From positions 741,501 to 805,500 of the forward strand of contig NZ_CP026692.1 in the NCBI RefSeq assembly GCF_002949795.1: a stretch of 64,000 nucleotides of DNA. Direction: 5' to 3'. Of the stretch, positions 16,330-24,441 are shown piece after piece. Position 1 is the stretch's first letter; each line of letters starts with the position of its first letter. Source of the stretch: Nostoc sp. 'Lobaria pulmonaria (5183) cyanobiont' (GTDB lineage Bacteria; Cyanobacteriota; Cyanobacteriia; Cyanobacteriales; Nostocaceae). A program made the position numbers and the translations under genes. The notes under the pieces were generated by a model. That model had not been told where the DNA came from. It saw only the letters and a program-made list of their open reading frames with translations, and did not search any database.

Positions 16330-16740
16330 TTATTTAAGAGCGGCTAAAGTCCGGCGTCCAATTATTCCGTCTGCTCTTAATCCTTTAGACTTCTGAAATT
16401 TCATCACTGCTGCACGAGTCTTATTATCAAAGACACCATTCACACTTGCTGTATAAAATCCTTGCTGCTTTAAAGAATTCTGAGCAGTTTTCACTGTATC
16501 TCCCCTGCTGCCTACTGTTAATACAGTACCAGTACTACGCCTTGCCATACTATTAGACTTGTGCATAGCATTAGGCTTGTGCATAGCATTAGGCTTTTTC
16601 ATCATGTTGCCTTGCGGAGTACTTTGGGCAATGTGGGTAGTAGTAGCCGTTGTATTTTGACTTTTATTAGTTAAAGAGTAAGCAGGCAAAGCAGCTGCTA
16701 GAGTCAAAGCAGGGAGCAAAGCAAGTATTTTCCAATTCAT
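16330..16740 (-). CDS. Exported peptidoglycan-binding domain protein
   Basis: 137 residues from ATG 16740: signal peptide (residues 1-22, ILALLPALTLAAALPAYS), a low-complexity linker with three MHKPNAM-like repeats (about residues 45-65), then a PG_binding_1 domain (GDTVKTAQNSLKQQGFY ... GVFDNKTRAAVMKFQKSKGL ... GIIGRRTLAAL). It should sit in the periplasm on the cell wall, but no catalytic domain is present. GGAAGGAAC before 16740 supports this start; the open frame extends 44 residues further without signal character. The gene converges with the DoxX operon. Confidence 0.85.
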   Translation of the reverse strand: MNWKILALLPALTLAAALPAYSLTNKSQNTTATTTHIAQSTPQGNMMKKPNAMHKPNAMHKSNSMARRSTGTVLTVGSRGDTVKTAQNSLKQQGFYTASVNGVFDNKTRAAVMKFQKSKGLRADGIIGRRTLAALK

Positions 16741-16999
16741 CTTCTTGTTCCTTCCAACTGGATGAGATTTTGCAATTTCTATTTGAAGAGTCATCTTCAT
16801 AAGGGACTGTGCCTTGAGTGATTCTCCTTTGTAGATTCTGGTATGTGGGTTTAGTCTGAGACTATTTCCCAAGCCAGAGCTATAGCATTACACGGGGTAT
16901 TGACAAAGCTATTGCGAAATTGTGACAAAAGCATGACTAAATGTATTAAAATTTATGTCGTCTGAAATTGCGCCCTGATTTATGAAAATTTCCCTAATA

Positions 17000-17941
17000 T
17001 CATTCTGCAATGAGTAGAATGGTGTGTTTGTCAGGATCTTTTATTAAATAACCTTGCTTCTTAGAAAAAGAGTTATCTACAATCGGTATCTGATTTTGCC
17101 GTAGCTTATCTATTAGCTGCTCAATATCATTGGCAATAAGCTCAATTTGCACACTTGCAATATCGCAACTTTTCCAGTCACTTGGTATCGGACGGCCCTT
17201 TCCAGGCAAAATGTAGTCTAACAGTTCAATTCCTACACCATCTTCAACTGGTTGCAGTCCTGTAATTCTCACTTTGGCTCCTGGTAAGTTATCCAAGCGA
17301 GTTTGAGTTGCACGCCAGTTAAGGCTGTGGCTATCAATTTGCATTCCCAGAAGGTCGCAGTAAAAGTGTAGACTTTGCTCAGTGTTAGAAACTGCGATCG
17401 CACTATGATCGATTCCCAAAAACAAGCTATGACTGTTTTGATGCCATTTCTTTTTACCTTTATCAGGCGGAAACCAAATTAACTCTAAATCATGGCCATC
17501 AGGATCTTTAAACTTGAAAGCACGGACACCACCAGATGCTTCATTATCAGGTAGTATTGTCTGGGGAGCAACTGAAATTGGTTCAATGGGAAATGAACGC
17601 AAGTGAGCATAAGCGCGATCCATATCACTTACAACAATCGCCAGATGTTGAAACCACAGGTCATTACTTTGTGAATCGCTGGGAATCGGCTTACCCTGAA
17701 TATTGAGATACTCTATCAACTCGATAAATTCATCTCCAAGTCGTAAGCTAACAATGCGAACTTTTGTCCCAGTTACATCTTCTAAATCGCTGTACTTGTG
17801 CCCTTCAACAGTAATATCAGAAACTAGTTTAAAATCCAGTGCTTCTTGATAGAAATTTAAAGAGCGATCGCAGTTTGTCACTGTTAATCCAATAGCTCGA
17901 ATTCTTTGCACCTGTACGTTGATATGAGTAGGTGTATTCAT
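17000..17941 (-). CDS. Two-domain VOC (glyoxalase/dioxygenase superfamily) protein
   Basis: 313 residues made of two vicinal-oxygen-chelate modules, about residues 8-155 and 172-312. Each starts with a strand-helix signature (IGLTVTNCDRSLNFYQEALD; IDHSAIAVSNTEQSLHFYCD) and ends in FKDPDGHDLELIW or IKDPDKHTILLI. VOC proteins include glyoxalases, ring-cleaving dioxygenases and resistance proteins; the activity cannot be read here. The second domain lacks the usual Glu of ELIW at its end, so one domain may be structural. A dual hairpin repeat lies between it and the ndh gene upstream on the strand. Confidence 0.85.
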   Translation of the reverse strand: MNTPTHINVQVQRIRAIGLTVTNCDRSLNFYQEALDFKLVSDITVEGHKYSDLEDVTGTKVRIVSLRLGDEFIELIEYLNIQGKPIPSDSQSNDLWFQHLAIVVSDMDRAYAHLRSFPIEPISVAPQTILPDNEASGGVRAFKFKDPDGHDLELIWFPPDKGKKKWHQNSHSLFLGIDHSAIAVSNTEQSLHFYCDLLGMQIDSHSLNWRATQTRLDNLPGAKVRITGLQPVEDGVGIELLDYILPGKGRPIPSDWKSCDIASVQIELIANDIEQLIDKLRQNQIPIVDNSFSKKQGYLIKDPDKHTILLIAE

Positions 17942-18006
17942 AAATCAATGTCCCCTTTACCCTCTCCCAATCTCTAGTGGCTTGTCAAGCTAGTAATGAA
18001 GAGTTT

Positions 18007-18055
18007 GTAGTAAGCACTAAAGTGCTTAGAAAATAAGGACTTTAGTCCTTACTAC
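18007..18055. repeat. Dual-hairpin palindromic element, copy 1
   Basis: Two arms of 22 bp (18007-18028 and 18034-18055) are inverted copies with two differences around a GAAAA loop. Each arm is also a palindrome by itself (AAGCACTAAAGTGCTT and AAGGACTTTAGTCCTT). A second copy lies at 31631-31678. Confidence 0.85.
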
Positions 18056-18099
18056 GAACTTGTTTCCACATCAATTTAAAGTTGACAGATTACTAATCC

Positions 18100-19467
18100 C
18101 TAGTCTCTTTTATCCTCCGAACCCAACATTTTCAATAGTTTTCTGGCAACTAAAACACCTACAACTCCTGCACCAACTACTTCCACTGCTTGGACAACTT
18201 TTTTGCTCACATCATGAGGGTCAAGGTGGTGGTGAAAAATCTCTTCATCCACCCATTCACTAGCAGCTTTAAAATCATGAATTGGAGTTGGTAATAGCGT
18301 TAAATAAGTGCCTTGACGGATTAAATGCCCGGATTCGCCTGTAATTTCCAAAACATTAAAAACGTTAGCAGCAGCATTATTTAACCCTAATTTTAAGAGA
18401 GTTCCGCGTATATTTACCTTTGCTGGTTTGAGGTCTTCGCCCAACGCTAATGCTTTCAAATTTTGGGCAATATTGGCTCCTTGCTGATAAGCAACTTGGG
18501 CTGTTAGCGGTAGTGATTTATTCTCAACGGCTGCACAATCCCCGCCTGCAAAGACTTCTGGAAAGTCAAGTAGTTGCATTGTGGGAGTAACTATGGGGCG
18601 ATCGCGACGATCGCGATGTTCTTGGGAAATTGGTAAATCTTTAATCAGTGGATGAATAGAAGTACCAGCTGTCCAGACTGTGGTATACGTTGCCAGTGTA
18701 TTAACTTGATTATTACTCTTATATTCAATTGCATTAGGGTGAACAGCAGTAGCTTCTGCTCCCGTAAGGATTTCAATTGGTACAGTGCGCTTTTGTAATT
18801 CTTTCTCAGCAATTGGGCGTAGTGGATCGTTAATATCGGCATCAAGGATTTTTTGACCATGATTAAGCAGTACTACACGGATTTCACTAGAACTTCCTCC
18901 CATAGCGCTATACCAATGTGGGAGTAAATCTGCTAAAGTAGCTGCCATTTCTACACCAGAAGCACCACCACCAACTATGACTACTGTTAATAGTTTCCGG
19001 CGTTGTTCTATATCTTCTGTTTTGACTGCTTTTTGTAAACAGTCGCGTAAATGACGGTCAAGAGCGATCGCATCTTCTTGTGTCCAAAAAGGGAAAGCGT
19101 ATTCTTGGGCACCTTCAAGATGATGATAAGCAGTAACATTACCCAAAGCTAATACTAAATTACTGTAGTTGTAGGAGTTTCCCGAAACTAATTTTATTTC
19201 TCGTTGATGCAAGTCTACCGATTGCACTGTATCTTGAACAAAGATGACACCGCTACCTTTAAGCAATTCCGAAAAACGCGGTACTACTTGAAAAGTATCC
19301 ATCTCACCATCGAAATATTCATATAGTAACGGCTTAAAGCAAAAGCGTTCATTTTGATCGATCAAAATTACAGAACGAGGATAATGTTCCTTAGCTAGGT
19401 GTAAGGCTGTAAATAAGCCGGTGAAGCCACCACCGACAATAACAGTTTGATAAACTGGGCTGTTCAT
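18100..19467 (-). CDS. Type II NADH dehydrogenase (NDH-2)
   Basis: A 455-residue single-subunit NAD(P)H:quinone oxidoreductase. The FAD site is VIVGGGFTGLFTALHLA (residues 9-25), the NAD site VIVGGGASGVEMAATLADLL (about 164-183), and AGGDCAAVENKSLPLTAQVA the second FAD contact. A hydrophobic C-terminal segment (residues 420-447, VVEVVGAGVVGVLVARKLL type) would anchor it to the membrane. It oxidises NADH and reduces plastoquinone without pumping protons. GGAG lies 7 bp before the ATG. It follows the terminal oxidase operon on the same strand after 146 bp, so co-regulation is possible. Confidence 0.88.
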   Translation of the reverse strand: MNSPVYQTVIVGGGFTGLFTALHLAKEHYPRSVILIDQNERFCFKPLLYEYFDGEMDTFQVVPRFSELLKGSGVIFVQDTVQSVDLHQREIKLVSGNSYNYSNLVLALGNVTAYHHLEGAQEYAFPFWTQEDAIALDRHLRDCLQKAVKTEDIEQRRKLLTVVIVGGGASGVEMAATLADLLPHWYSAMGGSSSEIRVVLLNHGQKILDADINDPLRPIAEKELQKRTVPIEILTGAEATAVHPNAIEYKSNNQVNTLATYTTVWTAGTSIHPLIKDLPISQEHRDRRDRPIVTPTMQLLDFPEVFAGGDCAAVENKSLPLTAQVAYQQGANIAQNLKALALGEDLKPAKVNIRGTLLKLGLNNAAANVFNVLEITGESGHLIRQGTYLTLLPTPIHDFKAASEWVDEEIFHHHLDPHDVSKKVVQAVEVVGAGVVGVLVARKLLKMLGSEDKRD

Positions 19468-19590
19468 AAAATATCTCCAAAGTATGTCAAATTATGATTT
19501 TGCCAGGATGTTAAGCATTTAAATCAGATTTTTTTGCTTGATGACGCACAGGTGCAAAGAAAGAGTCAAAATTAAGACTTTTGCAAAAGC

Positions 19591-19611
19591 ACAAATGACA
19601 AATGACAAATC
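19591..19611. repeat. Heptamer repeat (AAATGAC)
   Basis: A short STRR-type heptamer run in the gap between the ndh gene and the small membrane protein gene. Similar heptamer runs occur at about 20573-20610 (ATTGGGA), 35320-35336, 51689-51712, 54673-54697, 55280-55311 and 61884-61916. Confidence 0.7.
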
Positions 19612-19613
19612 TG

Positions 19614-19859
19614 CTATATAAATAAAAATAACGCAATTAAAATGACGCTGAGGAATAAAGCGAAAGCAATAGCGTATTCGACTCTACGACTAAAAAATCC
19701 CACAGCAGCAATTAGAGCGATCGCTAGCCCAATAATGCCAATATATTGTTCTTTTTGTAAACCTTGTGCAATGAGAGGGTCTTTACCTGGTGCTGGTGTT
19801 TCTTGAACTGCTTTTGGGGCGAGTTCTGAGGCTGGTAGTTCTTGCAATAATAAGTTCAT
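19614..19859 (-). CDS. Small two-helix membrane protein of the oxidase operon
   Basis: 81 residues: a 30-residue polar N-terminus rich in Pro and Glu, then two close membrane helices (about residues 38-55 and 62-80) separated by SRRVEY. It has a very strong ribosome binding site (AGGAGG, 7 bp before the ATG), so it is a real gene. It lies 38 bp after coxC on the same strand. It could be an assembly factor or small subunit (a subunit IV analogue) of the oxidase; this is inferred from position only. Confidence 0.75.
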   Translation of the reverse strand: MNLLLQELPASELAPKAVQETPAPGKDPLIAQGLQKEQYIGIIGLAIALIAAVGFFSRRVEYAIAFALFLSVILIALFLFI

Positions 19860-19897
19860 GAAATTCCTCCTGAGAATACTTGGTTAACTGAAAAATT

Positions 19898-20563
19898 TTA
19901 TGCCCGCCAAAGGTAGATAAGCGAGAAAAGGAAGACCCAAACTACATCTACAAAGTGCCAAAATAGTGTAGTCGCACTTGTACCGAAGTGAGTCTTATTA
20001 TAATTGCCTGGAATGAATGAGCGAATCAGCATAATTATCTGAAGCACAACACCAGCCAGAACGTGTAAACCGTGGAAACCCGTCAGCAAATAGAATGTGG
20101 AACCAACTAATCCTGTAGTAATCTTAAAATCAAGATTTTTCCACTCAATTAATAGACCAATTAAAAAGTAGGTTCCCATTGCGATCGTTATCAGCCATAG
20201 CCCGCGAAATTTACCCAGTTGATTACGCTTGAGGGCATTTTCTGCTGGTTGGATCACAAAGCTACTAGAAAGTAAAACTACCGTATTAAGAATCACGAGT
20301 TTAGACAATTCTGGGCCAGAAATACCGGGTGGTAGCCAGTTAGTAGTATTCAGTCGTAGAGCAACATAAGTAAAGATAAAACTCAAAAAAATGATACTTT
20401 CTGACAACAGGAACACAGTAAATCCAAACATTCCTTTGCCATGATGATCTTGATGACTTCCGCCACCACTTGGCAGAAAGCGCTGTAACCAATTCGGTAA
20501 GCGTCGCAGCCACCGATCAAAACGGATCGGACTTTCATCTATATGAATGTTGCCACGTTGCAT
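19898..20563 (-). CDS. coxC: Haem-copper oxidase subunit III (ARTO/Cox3-type)
   Basis: 221 residues with five membrane helices from about residue 45, as in short subunit III proteins. Landmarks are GMFGFTVFLLSESIIFLSFI, TGFHGLHVLAG and the C-terminal FWHFVDVVWVFLFSLIYLW. It stabilises the oxidase core and may help proton uptake or O2 access. It is the third cox gene of the operon, separated from coxA by 171 bp that hold heptamer and palindromic repeats, an unusual gap for this operon. The N-terminal 40 residues are long and charged. No clear ribosome binding site is seen. Confidence 0.92.
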   Translation of the reverse strand: MQRGNIHIDESPIRFDRWLRRLPNWLQRFLPSGGGSHQDHHGKGMFGFTVFLLSESIIFLSFIFTYVALRLNTTNWLPPGISGPELSKLVILNTVVLLSSSFVIQPAENALKRNQLGKFRGLWLITIAMGTYFLIGLLIEWKNLDFKITTGLVGSTFYLLTGFHGLHVLAGVVLQIIMLIRSFIPGNYNKTHFGTSATTLFWHFVDVVWVFLFSLIYLWRA

Positions 20564-20734
20564 AATTTTGGAAATTGGGAATTAAGAATTGGGAATTGGG
20601 GATTGGGCACTTGTACTGAGCGACTTGCCCTCTTGGTAGTCGTTGGCGCAGCCTCTCGTAGAGAAGGGAGCCGAAGTATTGGGGATTGGGCATTGAAGAA
20701 TTTATAACTATATCTCCTTCCCACTCCCCAGTCC
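20564..20734. repeat. Repeat insertion between coxA and coxC
   Basis: Heptamer-like ATTGGGA runs (20573-20610) recur in part near 20680 (ATTGGGGATTGGG), bracketing a Nostoc-type CTCTCGTAGAGAAGGGAG palindrome (20655-20673). No gene is present. Confidence 0.65.
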
Positions 20735-22399
20735 CTACCGATTTGACTCAGCATTATCAGAATTTTCCACGAATGAATATTTTGGATCGCCATAGTCGTA
20801 AGGAGGTCTGTTGACAACAGGAATCTCTTCAAAGTTATCTCGCGGAGGTGGTGAGGAAGTTGTCCATTCCAATCCCGTAGCGTGCCAGGGATTATCAACT
20901 GCTTTGGCTCCATATAGCCAGGAACCGACAATGTTAGCAATAAAGGGCAGTGTCGATGCTCCTAGTAAGAACGATCCCAGGCTAGCGATGACGTTCCAAC
21001 CCTGATACTGAGGATCGTAGGAAGAAATTCGGCGTAACATCCCTTGCAAACCTAATGGGTGCATGGAGAAAAAGGTGATATTAGCAGGAATAAAGGTCAA
21101 CCAGAAATGCAGCTTACCCCAACCCTCAGCGTACATCCTGCCAGTTATTTTGGGAAACCAGAAGTAAATGGCTGCAAAGATTGCCATTGTGATGGTATTA
21201 AAAACGATGTAGTGGAAGTGACCTACTACAAAGTAAGTATTATTGACGTGGATATCAAATGGGGTGGCGGCAAGCATCACACCAGTCACACCGCCAAAAA
21301 TAAACATCGCTGCACCTCCCATCGCAAATAACATTGGTGTCTCTAGGTGCAATTTGCTCCTCCAGATGGTGGCAGTCCAAGCAAATGCTTTAACACCAGT
21401 GGGTATGGCAACTAACATCGAGGTGGCCATGAAGGTCATCCGCATCCAGTCGGGGGTAGCACTGGTAAACATGTGATGCACCCAGACGAAGATGCTGACT
21501 ACAGCGATACCTAAAGAAGCAAGAGCAACTGACCGATAGCCAAATAGAGGATTGCGAGAAAAGGCTGGCAGAACTTCCGCAATAATACCGAAGGCTGGTA
21601 GCGCCATGATATACACTGCGGGGTGAGAATAGAACCAGAATAAATGTTGGTAGATAATGGGATCGCCACTTCCTTCAGGTTTAAAAAATTGTGTACCGAA
21701 GGAGAGGTCAAGCAACAGTAGTATCAATGCAGCCGTCAAGGAGGGCAAATTAATCAGTTGCAACAACTGGGCGCTAAAAACTGACCACACAAAGACGGGC
21801 ATTCTAAAAAATGTCATCCCTGGTGCCCGCATCCAAAAGATAGTAGTGACAAAGTTGACAGCCCCCATAATTGAGGAGATGCCGATTAGTACTAGGCTAA
21901 CTATCCAAATGAATTCACCGTTAATGAACTGATCGCCTGGAACTTGCAGACTAACTGGTGGATAAGACCACCAGCCAGCTTGTGCAGTCCCGTTAGGCAG
22001 CAAGAAGCTAGATAGTAGTAGAAGACCGGCTGGTGGCAAAATCCAAAAAGAGATGGCGTTGAGCAGGGGAAAAGCCATGTCCCGCGCTCCAATCATCAAT
22101 GGCACTAGGTAGTTAGAAAGACCTGCATTGAAGGGAATAATCCACAGGAAAATCATGATTGTCCCGTGCATGGTGAACAAACCATTGTAGAGGGGGCGAT
22201 CGACTAAATTTGATTCCGGGGTGAGCAACTCAGCACGGATAATCATCGCCAACAGCCCGCCAAGCAGAAAGAAAATAAAGGTCATCACCATGTACTGAAC
22301 ACCGATTACCTTATGGTCGGTGCTGAAACTGAAATATTGCCGCCAGTCATTTTGATGTTCTCTATTCTTGGCTATAGCTTCACTCATATCATGTGTCAT
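20735..22399 (-). CDS. coxA: Haem-copper oxidase subunit I, A2-type (ARTO/Cox3-type)
   Basis: 554 residues, the usual length, with twelve membrane helices. Haem and CuB ligands are visible: the His of TMHGTIMIF, His259 of YSHPAVYIM with the cross-linked Tyr263, VHHMF, and the haem pair in VVGHFHYIVF. Residues 257-262 read YSHPAV instead of GHPEV, the A2 variant in which the D-channel Glu is replaced by a Tyr-Ser pair. It reduces O2 to water and pumps protons. AAGGAAG lies 7 bp before the ATG, inside the end of coxB, which overlaps by 11 bp. It forms the core of an alternative terminal oxidase. Confidence 0.95.
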   Translation of the reverse strand: MTHDMSEAIAKNREHQNDWRQYFSFSTDHKVIGVQYMVMTFIFFLLGGLLAMIIRAELLTPESNLVDRPLYNGLFTMHGTIMIFLWIIPFNAGLSNYLVPLMIGARDMAFPLLNAISFWILPPAGLLLLSSFLLPNGTAQAGWWSYPPVSLQVPGDQFINGEFIWIVSLVLIGISSIMGAVNFVTTIFWMRAPGMTFFRMPVFVWSVFSAQLLQLINLPSLTAALILLLLDLSFGTQFFKPEGSGDPIIYQHLFWFYSHPAVYIMALPAFGIIAEVLPAFSRNPLFGYRSVALASLGIAVVSIFVWVHHMFTSATPDWMRMTFMATSMLVAIPTGVKAFAWTATIWRSKLHLETPMLFAMGGAAMFIFGGVTGVMLAATPFDIHVNNTYFVVGHFHYIVFNTITMAIFAAIYFWFPKITGRMYAEGWGKLHFWLTFIPANITFFSMHPLGLQGMLRRISSYDPQYQGWNVIASLGSFLLGASTLPFIANIVGSWLYGAKAVDNPWHATGLEWTTSSPPPRDNFEEIPVVNRPPYDYGDPKYSFVENSDNAESNR

Positions 22400-23312
22400 T
22401 ATTTATCTTCCTTTGATTCGCTATAGCAGGTTGAGGAGGTGTGATGGTGTGCCAGCCGCTTTTAAATAATGTCTTTGGTGGTTGGATATTTTCGGCAACT
22501 GCCTGATTTTTATCGTTCGCAGTTTCACTAGATACCGTTTGCGCGAGCCACTGGTTATATTTATCAAGGGATTCAACGTATACATCTGCCTCCATCAAGG
22601 CAAAGTAAGTACCACTGAATTGAGAATCTTTCAGTCGATATTTGCCTGGGCGAATGGGTGTTAGCACAATGTCAATCTTGCGCCCTGGAACAATATCCTG
22701 TTTTAAGCGAAACTCAGGAACGTAGAAACCGTGGATTACATCCTGGGCTTGCATATTTAAGCGAGTGCTGCGATTGATTGGCAAGTGTAATTCCTTGCTG
22801 GTAACATTATTTGGATAGCGGAAAGACCAATCCCACTGCTTAACGAAAACATCAATTGTTTCAGATGCAGGTTTGGGGACATCACTGACGGTTGCAGCGT
22901 AGGCGGGTGCAGATTCTAGGGGTGTGTGCAAATGCACAATTTGGTTTAGACCCAAAATATCTAATTGCTGATAAATATTGAAGCTTTGCAAGGCAATCCA
23001 TACTACTAGCAGAGTTGGGGTCGCTGTCCACAATATTTCTAGCTTCCCATTACCTCTAGAAGGGTGTCCCTCGCTGTAGTCTTCCGGGCTGGCGCGATGG
23101 AAAGCGATCGCATACACAATAACACCAACAAGCCCCAGCAAAATAAATGCTCCAATTGAGACTAAAAAGCTAAATAAATCATCTACGCGTTGTGCTTCTG
23201 CTGTCGCCTGGGGAGGCATCCAAGAAAACGCCTGTTGTCCAATCCATCGACTGACAATTAGCAGCCCTGCGACATAAAACGCTATTAGTACATATTCAAA
23301 AAAACTAAACAT
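22389..23312 (-). CDS. coxB: Haem-copper oxidase subunit II lacking the CuA site (ARTO)
   Basis: 307 residues: two membrane helices (about 5-25 and 46-70), then a cupredoxin domain from about residue 150. His194 of VIHGFYVPEF is kept, but the other CuA ligands are replaced: the positions of Cys-x3-Cys-x3-His-x2-Met hold Asp229, Ser233, Phe237 and Met240 (KDSQFSGTYFALM). Without CuA it should not accept electrons from cytochrome c or plastocyanin, which fits a quinol-oxidising alternative respiratory terminal oxidase. It overlaps coxA by 11 bp and starts 32 bp after the upstream gene. The C-terminal 40 residues are a polar tail. Confidence 0.93.
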   Translation of the reverse strand: MFSFFEYVLIAFYVAGLLIVSRWIGQQAFSWMPPQATAEAQRVDDLFSFLVSIGAFILLGLVGVIVYAIAFHRASPEDYSEGHPSRGNGKLEILWTATPTLLVVWIALQSFNIYQQLDILGLNQIVHLHTPLESAPAYAATVSDVPKPASETIDVFVKQWDWSFRYPNNVTSKELHLPINRSTRLNMQAQDVIHGFYVPEFRLKQDIVPGRKIDIVLTPIRPGKYRLKDSQFSGTYFALMEADVYVESLDKYNQWLAQTVSSETANDKNQAVAENIQPPKTLFKSGWHTITPPQPAIANQRKINNDT

Positions 23313-23344
23313 AATAATCTCATGTAACAGTGCTTCTTGCTTGA

Positions 23345-23950
23345 TTATTTGGGTAGTAAATTTGGGTTTTTACCTTCTTGGAGTAACTTCGCAGCAGTAA
23401 CGTGAATTCCAAACTCTTCTCCCAATTGCGCTCCCAAAGTTCCGTGGACAAACAAGATGCCCAATATTGCAATACCTGCTAACAAGTAACTCCACTGCAC
23501 CTGCCTAGAAGCATCCTTGCGCCAGCGATAGCGTTGTAAACCTCTCCATACTGTCATGGCTGCGATCGCTCCCAACAGCAAAACGCCACCCAAACCATGC
23601 AAAAGCATCGTCCAACCAGCAGTTAACCCCCAAACGCTCTTTTGATCGATTGGTGGATTTGCTAACAGTAGCTCGAAAAAACCAGCTGCAACCGTGAAAA
23701 AAGTTATAAAAGCTGCTCCTATGAGGTTATACCAGCCGACATCAAAAAAACCAGAACGCAGAATAGGCAGACCCAAAAATTTGAAGATTGGTTTTTCTAA
23801 AGCAAAAAGCGCTCCGGCAATATCAAAAACGATCGCAAGAATGAATAAACCCAATGTTAGATGCACCAGTTGCGGATGTATCGGAATCTCATAAGGTAAT
23901 CCGTTAGCATTCAGCCTCAATCTCAACTGGTCAATCAGTTGCCAGTTCAT
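23345..23950 (-). CDS. DUF2231 membrane protein B of the oxidase operon
   Basis: 201 residues from ATG 23950, with about four membrane helices. HPQLVHLTLGLFILAIVFDI near residue 25 is the DUF2231 signature with a conserved His pair; GLGGVLLLGAIAAM and a C-terminal GEEFGIHV segment follow. The start overlaps the stop of the previous gene by 4 bp (ATGA), so the two DUF2231 proteins are translationally coupled. Pairs of such proteins precede cox3 genes in heterocystous strains as I recall. The His residues could bind haem or metal; their function is unknown. Confidence 0.85.
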   Translation of the reverse strand: MNWQLIDQLRLRLNANGLPYEIPIHPQLVHLTLGLFILAIVFDIAGALFALEKPIFKFLGLPILRSGFFDVGWYNLIGAAFITFFTVAAGFFELLLANPPIDQKSVWGLTAGWTMLLHGLGGVLLLGAIAAMTVWRGLQRYRWRKDASRQVQWSYLLAGIAILGILFVHGTLGAQLGEEFGIHVTAAKLLQEGKNPNLLPK

Positions 23951-24441
23951 GGCGAAACTCCCTGCTTCATCGCTTGCACAACTGGCTCGATGTGTAACCC
24001 ATACACCCAAACTAGCTTACTCCCTAGATAGACTTGCAAGCACACTAGCCAGACTAAAAACGTTGCAGCACCCAAGTAAGCAGGCGGTACTTTCCGTGGG
24101 GTGCGTTTGCGAATCACAAAACGCCAAGCTGTAATGCCAACGACAATAGCCGCCAGTGACCAACCCATCAACGTATGAAAATTCAGTGTTGGTTGGACTG
24201 CTGGGTAGATGTTCGCCAGACCTGCTTCAAACTGACCAAGAATCACCGCTATAAAGATAGCTGCTGAGGCCACAAACATATTCCAGAAACTCACCTCAAA
24301 TAAACGCACGTTGCGCGTGAAATAGCCCAGCACATCGCACACGAAAGAAAAAAGCACCATCGCAATTACGAAATGGACAACTATCGGGTGTAGAGGGTCA
24401 GGGTATGGTAAATTTTGGTTATTCAGAGACAGAGCAGGCAT
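23947..24441 (-). CDS. DUF2231 membrane protein A of the oxidase operon
   Basis: 164 residues from ATG 24441, first gene of the operon. Four membrane helices are visible; the DUF2231 signature is DPLHPIVVHFVIAMVLFSFV near residue 16, with a second His in NFHTLMGWSLAA. The AAGGAG motif 7 bp before 24441 decides the start over the upstream frame to 24495. It is paired with the next DUF2231 gene by a 4-bp overlap. A role as haem or quinone-associated partner of the oxidase is inferred from operon position only. Confidence 0.85.
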   Translation of the reverse strand: MPALSLNNQNLPYPDPLHPIVVHFVIAMVLFSFVCDVLGYFTRNVRLFEVSFWNMFVASAAIFIAVILGQFEAGLANIYPAVQPTLNFHTLMGWSLAAIVVGITAWRFVIRKRTPRKVPPAYLGAATFLVWLVCLQVYLGSKLVWVYGLHIEPVVQAMKQGVSP

